36,981 bases of DNA from Rhodobacterales bacterium (lineage in GTDB: Bacteria; Pseudomonadota; Alphaproteobacteria; Caulobacterales; Hyphomonadaceae), in assembly GCA_014763715.1 (NCBI GenBank), contig JACXUV010000028.1, forward strand, positions 1 to 36,981, in the 5' to 3' direction. The translations under genes and the position numbers were made by a program. Below, one piece after another: positions 32,701 through 36,981 of this stretch (positions are counted from its first letter, which is position 1; each line of letters starts with the position of its first letter). The notes under the pieces were generated by a model that was given only the letters and a program-made list of their open reading frames with translations, was not told where the DNA came from and did not search any database.

Positions 32701-33251
32701 AGGAAGACCTGACCAAGGCCATCGCCAAGCTGCGTCAGGGCGTCGATGCCCTGAACGAGGAAGGCCGCGAGCGCCTGGTGAAGGCATTCGAGCAGGTGAA
32801 CGAGCACTTCAAGGCGCTGTTCACGGCCCTGTTCCGCGGCGGCCAGGCCGAGCTGCGCCTCGTCGATGCCGACGATCCGCTGCAGGCGGGCCTCGAAATC
32901 TTCGCCCAGCCACCCGGCAAGAAGCTTGGCACGCTGAACCTGATGTCCGGCGGCGAACAGGCCCTGACGGCGGCAGCGCTGATCTTCGCCGTGTTCCTCT
33001 CGCGCCCCGCCCCGATCTGCGTTCTGGACGAGGTCGACGCGCCGCTGGATGACGCCAACGTCGACCGTTTCTGCAACATGCTGAACGAGATGCGCCAGCG
33101 CACGGACACCCGCTTCGTGGTGATTACCCACAATCCCGTCACGATGAGCCGGATGGACCGTCTTTTCGGCGTGACCATGCGCGAACAGGGCGTTTCGAAG
33201 CTGGTCTCAGTGGACCTGCAGGCCGCCGAAGAGCTTGTTGCGGCGGAGTAG
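29790..33251 (+). CDS. smc: Chromosome segregation protein SMC
   Basis: This 1153-residue protein has the SMC plan. The N-terminal ATPase half carries Walker A GPNGCGKSN (31-39). Long coiled coils rich in Ala, Glu and Arg (about 170-500 and 640-950) enclose a hinge near 510-620. The C-terminal half has the ABC signature LMSGGEQALTAAAL near 1050 and Walker B ICVLDEVDAPLDD near 1080. Dimers with ScpAB organise and segregate the chromosome; scpA and scpB are not in this window. The ATG at 29790 has AAGGGAG. It is the last gene before the F0 promoter region. Its place beside dciA and ccrM makes a replication/segregation block. Confidence 0.97.
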   Translation: MQITELRIAGFKSFVDPQDFPVEPGLTGIVGPNGCGKSNLLEALRWAMGASSARAMRGGEMDDLIFSGSAGRPARETAEVTLILDNSKRTAPPEFNGSDTLEIVRRIRRGAGTTYKLNGRTVRSKDITLLFADASTGANSPALVRQGQISELIGSKPQNRRRILEEAAGIAGLNTRRHEAELKLNAAEANLERLAEVSAEVERQLASLKRQAAKARRYKKLSEEIFALDALVAHLRWHEAKLACETAREKLEETKRQVEESSRQDAVCEAARIEAGEGLAPLREAEAIVAAKLGQARIALAKLETERKVASDAHARLEAEAARLMEDIEREQAAKTEAEDALAHAKFELSALPVEDEAANAETEAQTRATLETARAELARAEQVADDAQTRLSEARARRQATEDQAAAQTRRKNHLTAEVERLRADMASLEDAVSLVSRLKAAKAAETEAEAALQAAERAVEEAEQRLAAARDAETAAQPLRDEAARAVRELEAEIGGLRKLLRKAEGPSAPPVVERIRTRDGFEKAIAAALGDDIEAPTDKAAAMYWGGADAVAQTLPEGATPLSQYTDAPGELAARLSQCGLVDASDGPRLAALLKPGQRLVSKEGHLWRWDGFARTPDAPVSAAARLEQQARLETALAELAPLQEALTAREAEFAAAREARTAAEETLRNCRYEVAPAQRALNTARSSVTEAAQASERAAMKRDTSGEALSRAESELSIVNETLALIAPSDSREMESQLEARLAEARAAVAEARSAEIEARGRLTDITRGREQAAARRQGLERDVQTWTGRITAATDRVERLLERRSSAAAEALAARTRPEQLAAEIETLSAEVTRLETERQKAADRLAEKEAAIRDAEFAARRASAAASEARESLAGWKVKLETAESRLEESVEIARNNFQRTPEGLLAIAEAGLDEEEMGEFTPRDIEHRVEDLRRTRDQLGGVNMDAEEEAAELEERLGSQITEKEDLTKAIAKLRQGVDALNEEGRERLVKAFEQVNEHFKALFTALFRGGQAELRLVDADDPLQAGLEIFAQPPGKKLGTLNLMSGGEQALTAAALIFAVFLSRPAPICVLDEVDAPLDDANVDRFCNMLNEMRQRTDTRFVVITHNPVTMSRMDRLFGVTMREQGVSKLVSVDLQAAEELVAAE

Positions 33252-33310
33252 CGCACACATGTCGAAAATTACCCGATAAAAAACAGGGCAATAGCTTTCT
33301 GCATCTCCGG

Positions 33311-33339
33311 TTGACTTGGGCAGCCGCCCTACATAGTTT
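33311..33339 (+). promoter_or_regulatory. Probable sigma-70 promoter of the F0 ATP synthase operon
   Basis: TTGACT (33311-33316) matches the -35 consensus at five of six bases. A 17-base spacer leads to TAGTTT (33334-33339), a weaker -10. The first gene starts 62 bases after the -10 element. Confidence 0.6.
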
Positions 33340-33400
33340 GCGCCGAAATCCGGGGGTAGCCCCGTCGGCAAGGATTCGCGGCTGCGGAGCATCTGAAATC

Positions 33401-33766
33401 ATGTCCAGCGAGGGACCGAACGACCTCGGCGAACGTATCGCCAAGGCAAAGGCGGACCGCGAGGCACGTGATGCATCCAAGCGCCGCGCAGACCAGGCAG
33501 ACGCGGGAACCATCTCGGCGGGGAGCTATGCCCTGCGTTACGGCGCCGAATTCGTCGCCAATGTCTTTGTCGGAGGCTTTTTCGGCTTCTGGATCGACAA
33601 GTTCGCAGGTTCTGATCCCTGGGGATTGCTGATCGGCGGGACCATCGGTCTCGCAGCAGGGATCCGGGCCATAATGCGCGCCTATAGAGAGCTGAACGCT
33701 CGGGCGCAGGAAATATCACAGGGGCAAGGCGCCCCGACAAAAGAAGACGGGACTGAGGACCAATGA
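33401..33766 (+). CDS. atpI: ATP synthase F0 assembly subunit AtpI
   Basis: This 121-residue protein has a charged N-terminus (MSSEGPNDLGERIAKAKADREARDASKRRADQ). Two membrane spans with Gly-rich faces follow (YGAEFVANVFVGGFFGFWIDKF and WGLLIGGTIGLAAGIRAIMRAY), then a hydrophilic tail. AtpI helps assemble the c-ring. The start at 33401 is preferred over an upstream TTG because GGAG lies 11 bases before it and the upstream part is the promoter. Its stop overlaps the atpB start as ATGA. Confidence 0.9.
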   Translation: MSSEGPNDLGERIAKAKADREARDASKRRADQADAGTISAGSYALRYGAEFVANVFVGGFFGFWIDKFAGSDPWGLLIGGTIGLAAGIRAIMRAYRELNARAQEISQGQGAPTKEDGTEDQ

Positions 33767-34551
33767 ACTTCCTGTTGCCGAGCGCCGCGATCGATCCGAT
33801 CCACCAGTTCCAGGTCACCAAGTGGCTGGAGCTGAACATCGGGGGCGTTGACCTGTCCTTCACCAATGCTTCCGGCTTCATGCTGCTGGGCGTTGTGCTG
33901 ACCATCGCCTTCTTTGGCGTGGCAGCCTCGAAGGGTCTTCTGGTTCCGTCCCGCCTGCAGTCGATGGCCGAGATCGGCTACGGCTTCGTCGCTGACATGG
34001 TGCGCGGCGTGGCTGGCGAGGAAGGCCTGAAATTCTTCCCGTTCGTCTTCACGCTCTTCTTCTTCATCTTCTTCGCGAACATGATCGGCATGGTGCCGTA
34101 TGCATTCACGACTACGAGCCACATCATCGTGACCGGCGCCCTCGCCCTGCTCGTGATCACGGTCGTGATCGGCTACGGCTTCATGAAGCATGGCATGCAC
34201 TTCCTCGGCCTGTTCGCACCGTCGCTCGGCGACATGCACATCCTCGGCAAGATCGGCCTCTACGCCATCCTGATCCCGATCGAGGTCGTGTCCTTCGTTG
34301 CCCGTCCGCTGACCCTTTCGCTGCGTCTGTTCGCCAACATGCTGGCCGGCCACATCATGCTGAAGCTCTTCGCTGCCTTCGCGGTGATCGGCCTGACGGC
34401 TGGTGGCATCGGCTACGTCGTTGGCCCGCTGGCCTTCTCGATGGGTGTCGCGCTGAACGCTCTGGAATTCCTGGTCGCCGGCCTGCAGGCTTATGTCTTT
34501 GCGATCCTGACCTGCGTCTATCTCAACGACGCGCTTCACCCCGGACACTAG
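33763..34551 (+). CDS. atpB: ATP synthase F0 subunit a
   Basis: This 262-residue integral membrane protein forms the proton half-channels of the F0 motor. The essential Arg is in LSLRLFANMLAGH (R188), with several hydrophobic helices around it and the final GLQAYVFAILTCVYLNDAL. The start overlaps the atpI stop. A gap of 117 bases with a hairpin follows before atpE. Confidence 0.97.
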   Translation: MNFLLPSAAIDPIHQFQVTKWLELNIGGVDLSFTNASGFMLLGVVLTIAFFGVAASKGLLVPSRLQSMAEIGYGFVADMVRGVAGEEGLKFFPFVFTLFFFIFFANMIGMVPYAFTTTSHIIVTGALALLVITVVIGYGFMKHGMHFLGLFAPSLGDMHILGKIGLYAILIPIEVVSFVARPLTLSLRLFANMLAGHIMLKLFAAFAVIGLTAGGIGYVVGPLAFSMGVALNALEFLVAGLQAYVFAILTCVYLNDALHPGH

Positions 34552-34565
34552 GACACACCTTCGCC

Positions 34566-34587
34566 GGTGCGGCACTGGGACCGCACC
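34566..34587 (+). other. Intercistronic hairpin before atpE
   Basis: GGTGCGG and CCGCACC are perfect 7-base arms with an 8-base loop and no T-run. It lies in the longest gap of the operon, before the gene for the most abundant subunit. Confidence 0.55.
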
Positions 34588-34668
34588 AAATTGCTTGACG
34601 CCACCCAACGAAAACGCTTCACGGGCGGCAATCTCTAGAAACCGTAAGCTTCCAACAAGGAGACACCC

Positions 34669-34905
34669 ATGGAAGGCGATATCACTCTCGGCCTCAAATA
34701 TATCGGCGCCGGCCTCGCAACGCTCGGTATGTTCGGCGCTGCTATCGGCGTGGGCAACATCTTTGCTTCGTTCCTCGACGCTGCCATGCGCAACCCGTCG
34801 GCTGCTCCGCAGCAGACCGGCAACCTCTTCATCGGTATGGCCCTCTCCGAGGCTCTCGGCATCCTGTCGTTCCTCGTCGCCATCCTGATCCTGTTCGTGG
34901 TCTAA
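34669..34905 (+). CDS. atpE: ATP synthase F0 subunit c
   Basis: This 78-residue hairpin of two membrane helices forms the rotor ring. The first helix is Gly/Ala-rich ([29 protein letters not shown]), the polar loop is RNPSA (41-45), and the proton-binding Glu is E61 in [13 protein letters not shown]. There are no extra sodium-site residues to suggest Na+ use, so proton coupling is likely. AAGGAG lies six bases before the ATG. It is flanked on both sides by intercistronic hairpins, which could raise its mRNA stability relative to its neighbours. Confidence 0.97.
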   Translation: MEGDITLGLKYIGAGLATLGMFGAAIGVGNIFASFLDAAMRNPSAAPQQTGNLFIGMALSEALGILSFLVAILILFVV

Positions 34906-34924
34906 TAGACCCACGCCCAGCCTG

Positions 34925-34959
34925 ATTGGGCCGGCAGCGCTAACGCCGGCCGGCCCGAT
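34925..34959 (+). other. Intercistronic hairpin after atpE
   Basis: ATTGGGCCGG and CCGGCCCGAT can pair over 10 bases with one G-U pair. An alternative 7-base pairing GGCCGGC/GCCGGCC lies in the same stretch. No T-run follows, so it is not a full terminator. Confidence 0.55.
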
Positions 34960-34988
34960 CTGTCGTATTCCGACACAGAGGTAACCTG

Positions 34989-35540
34989 ATGCTGATCGCA
35001 TTGCTTGCTGAAGGCGCTGCCCAAGGGCACCTGCCGGACGACGCACCGCCGCCTTTCCCGCCGTTCGAAACATGGCACATGCCGAGCCAGCTGTTCTGGC
35101 TCGCGATCCTGTTCACGACATTGTACTTCACACTGTCGCGCTGGATCCTGCCGAAACTTTCGGACACGCTGGAAAAGCGTTCCGACCGGATCGCTTCGGA
35201 CCTCGATCAGGCAGCCCGCCTGAACGACCAGGCCACCGAAGCCCAGCAGGCCCTCGAACTGCGCCTCGCACAAGCCCGTAACAAGGCCCGCGAAACCTCG
35301 GAAAAGGCGAGCGAGAAAATGGCAACCGAAATGGCTGCCGAAACCGCTCGCGTTGACGCCGAGATCGCCAAGAAGCTCGAAGCTGCCGATGCCCGCATCG
35401 CTTCGCTTCGTGCCAGCGCGATGAAGAATGTCGAGCAGATTGCCGTCGACACCGCAGAGGTCATGACGGCCCGCTTCGGTCTCAAGGCGTCTGCCGCCGA
35501 TCTGAAGTCTGCCGTCTCGGCCGCGATGGAGAAGAAGTAA
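34989..35540 (+). CDS. atpX: ATP synthase F0 subunit b'
   Basis: This 183-residue protein has one membrane span (LFWLAILFTTLYFTLSRWILP, about 35-55) and a long charged coiled coil rich in Ala, Glu, Lys and Arg. It forms the peripheral stalk as a b/b' heterodimer, as in photosynthetic and many alphaproteobacterial ATP synthases. GAGGT lies before the ATG. It ends four bases before the b subunit gene. Confidence 0.93.
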   Translation: MLIALLAEGAAQGHLPDDAPPPFPPFETWHMPSQLFWLAILFTTLYFTLSRWILPKLSDTLEKRSDRIASDLDQAARLNDQATEAQQALELRLAQARNKARETSEKASEKMATEMAAETARVDAEIAKKLEAADARIASLRASAMKNVEQIAVDTAEVMTARFGLKASAADLKSAVSAAMEKK

Positions 35541-35544
35541 GACC

Positions 35545-36147
35545 ATGAAACGCATCGTCCTCTTCTCCGCCATCGCAGCCTCGGCCCTTCCGGCTTTTGC
35601 CGCTGAATCCGCACATGGCGCCGCTGGCGACCATGGTGGTGGCGGCTTCCTCGGCGGTCTGGCTTATGCCGCAACCGACCCGGTCACCTTCGCAGCCTTC
35701 CTGGCGCTCTGTGGCTTCGTCGCAGTTGCTTGGCGCATGGGTGCTTTCAAGACCGTGCTGAACGGCCTCGATACGCGCGCTGAAGCCATCCGCAAGGAAC
35801 TGGAAGAAGCCGCCAGCCTGCGCGAACAGGCTGCTGAGGCCCTTGCTGCTGCTGAACGCAAGGCCCAGGACACCGACAAGGAAGCCGAGGCCATGATCGA
35901 GCAGGCCAAGGCCGACGCCAAGCGTATCATGGAAGAGACGCGCAAGGAAATGGCCGAGCTTCTCGCACGCCGTGAAGCGCTGGCCCAGGCCCGCATCTCC
36001 CGCGCTGAAGCCGAAGCGACTGAAGAAGTCCGCCGTGCAGCTGCTGACGCGGCCACTGAAGCGGCCCGCCGCCTGCTTGCCGGTGACACCGCCGTCGACC
36101 AGTTCGAGAAGGCCGCTCGTGAGATCGAAAAAGCCCTGACGAACTGA
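35545..36147 (+). CDS. atpF: ATP synthase F0 subunit b, with signal-peptide-like N-terminus
   Basis: This 200-residue protein has an unusual start: a signal-peptide-like segment (MKRIVLFSAIAASALPAFA), then an Ala/His/Gly-rich linker (ESAHGAAGDHGGGG). The membrane span follows (TFAAFLALCGFVAVAWRMGAF, about 51-71), and then a long coiled coil with many Glu, Lys, Arg and Ala. As in b', it joins the F1 head to subunit a. The gene is the last of the operon, followed by a strong terminator. The F1 genes (atpHAGDC) are elsewhere, the usual split in alphaproteobacteria. Confidence 0.93.
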   Translation: MKRIVLFSAIAASALPAFAAESAHGAAGDHGGGGFLGGLAYAATDPVTFAAFLALCGFVAVAWRMGAFKTVLNGLDTRAEAIRKELEEAASLREQAAEALAAAERKAQDTDKEAEAMIEQAKADAKRIMEETRKEMAELLARREALAQARISRAEAEATEEVRRAAADAATEAARRLLAGDTAVDQFEKAAREIEKALTN

Positions 36148-36170
36148 TCCTTTAAGGAAACCGACACAGA

Positions 36171-36202
36171 AAACCCCGCGAAGTTCGCTTCGCGGGGTTT
36201 TT
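36171..36202 (+). terminator. Intrinsic terminator of the F0 operon, UUCG tetraloop
   Basis: The stem runs from AAACCCCGCGAAG to CTTCGCGGGGTTT, closed by a TTCG loop, and is followed by a T-run. UUCG is one of the most stable RNA loops. The hairpin lies 24 bases after the atpF stop. Confidence 0.93.
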
Positions 36203-36332
36203 GTTTGTGCCGATGTTGATTGATTGATGTGGAGGGCCCCTCCGCCCGGTCGCTGACTGATGGGCTTAAGGGGGAAGAAAGAAAAAGAGAGGCAGCCCCC
36301 CAGCTCCCCCCTGCATCTTATCTCCTGCTCTC
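36203..36332. other. Gap with polypyrimidine and purine-rich tracts
   Basis: No gene is seen. The stretch contains a purine-rich tract near 36269-36295 and a pyrimidine-rich one near 36297-36332. It is the convergent gap between the F0 operon and the ABC transporter, and no clear terminator for the latter was found. Confidence 0.5.
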
Positions 36333-36981
36333 TTAGCTGAGCTGCAGCTTCACGAGGCGGGCATAGGCGCCGTCGGCGGCCAGAAGGGCTTCGTGGCTGC
36401 CCTGCTCCACCACACGGCCGTCCTCGACCACGAGGATCCTGTCAGCGGCCCTGACGGTGGACAAGCGGTGCGCGATGATAAGCACGGTGCGGCCGTGGCT
36501 GAAATCGCCGAGCGCTTGCTGCACGCGGGACTCGCTCTCTGCGTCGAGGGCAGAGGTCGCCTCGTCCAGAAGGAGGATCGGCGCGCCGCGCAGGATGGCC
36601 CGGGCGAGCGCGATACGCTGGCGCTGGCCGCCCGACAGGTTCCGTCCCATCTCGCCTGCCGGAGACTGATAGCCCTGGGGCAGGGCCATGATGAATTCAT
36701 GCGCGAAGGCTGCGCGGGCCGCGACCTCGATCTCCGCCTTGGTGGCGCCGAGACGGCCTAGCGCGATGTTGGCCTGGACCGTGTCGTCGAACAGCGCCGA
36801 ATCCTGAGACACGAGCCCCATATTCGCGCGCAGGCTGTCGCCGGTCATGGCGCGGATATCCTGCCCGTCCACACGGATCGTGCCGCCTTCCGGATCGTAG
36901 AGGCGCAGCAGCAGGTTGAAGATCGTGGACTTGCCGGCGCCGGACGGGCCAACAATCGCGACCGTCTCACCCGGCGCGGCC
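36333..36981 (-). CDS. ABC exporter, C-terminal nucleotide-binding domain (runs off the right edge)
   Basis: About 215 residues are visible. The frame stays open to the window edge, so a start inside the window would be false. Walker A is VGPSGAGKST, followed by FNLLLRLYDPEGGTIRVDGQDIRAM, the Q-loop LVSQDSALFDDTV, the signature LSGGQRQRIALARAIL, Walker B ILLLDEATSALD and the H-loop IIAHRLSTV. Order and spacing fit a fused permease-ATPase exporter of the MsbA/ABCB type, which moves lipids, lipopolysaccharide precursors or drugs across the inner membrane. The substrate cannot be told without the membrane domain. Confidence 0.93.
   Translation of the reverse strand, partial: AAPGETVAIVGPSGAGKSTIFNLLLRLYDPEGGTIRVDGQDIRAMTGDSLRANMGLVSQDSALFDDTVQANIALGRLGATKAEIEVAARAAFAHEFIMALPQGYQSPAGEMGRNLSGGQRQRIALARAILRGAPILLLDEATSALDAESESRVQQALGDFSHGRTVLIIAHRLSTVRAADRILVVEDGRVVEQGSHEALLAADGAYARLVKLQLS

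Overview
The window is a GC-rich (roughly 60-65%) chromosomal segment of an alphaproteobacterium, most likely a Hyphomonas-like member of the Hyphomonadaceae/Caulobacterales. Four things point there: a cell-cycle methyltransferase CcrM (GANTC) beside mutY, a DUF721/DciA gene, DsbA-type genes and smc; an F0 ATP synthase operon (atpI-B-E-b'-b) without the F1 genes; a PAS_5-family protein; and a TonB-dependent receptor of the Caulobacter/Hyphomonas kind. No tRNA, rRNA, phage, insertion sequence or CRISPR array was seen. The family placement is inference from gene content.

Layout. 1-1073: 5' part of a TonB-dependent receptor (minus), then a 531-base gap. 1605-5082: PAS_5 protein, GMC oxidoreductase, tandem PilZ protein and gamma-carbonic-anhydrase-like protein. 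5083-6213: a structured leader with an intrinsic terminator, phoH and its terminator. 6237-9007: decamer repeats, a zinc alcohol dehydrogenase, a small outer-membrane barrel protein, a palindrome and REP-like hairpin, and an uncharacterised gene. 9079-16839 (minus): prfB with its programmed frameshift, PBP1A, a TPR lipoprotein and ETF-QO. 16933-20847: a family-4-like uracil-DNA glycosylase, two nucleotide-sugar/glycosyltransferase-like genes separated by a lipoprotein on the other strand, and a PA0069-type radical SAM gene. 20851-23949 (minus): GAF/Fis regulator, aldehyde dehydrogenase and DUF779, with a perfect palindrome before the dehydrogenase. 24022-24630: a TRIC/YicG-type membrane protein.

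24631-33251 is the replication and cell-cycle block: a dense control region, ccrM, a LysE exporter and mutY on the minus strand, then dciA, two DsbA-like genes and smc. 33311-36202 is the F0 operon with its own promoter-like sequence and a UUCG-loop terminator. The window ends in the nucleotide-binding domain of an MsbA-like ABC exporter.

The best leads are regulatory. The ccrM upstream region holds six GANTC sites in 140 bases, one exactly on the axis of a perfect inverted repeat, plus two near-consensus DnaA boxes. The aldehyde dehydrogenase has an 11-base-arm palindrome beside an AcoR-like regulator that lacks the sigma-54 ATPase domain. The phoH leader carries three hairpins and a terminator just before the ribosome binding site. 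The alcohol dehydrogenase ribosome binding site can be fully paired. I see no clearly new multi-gene system. Everything rests on reading the sequence; no database search was run.
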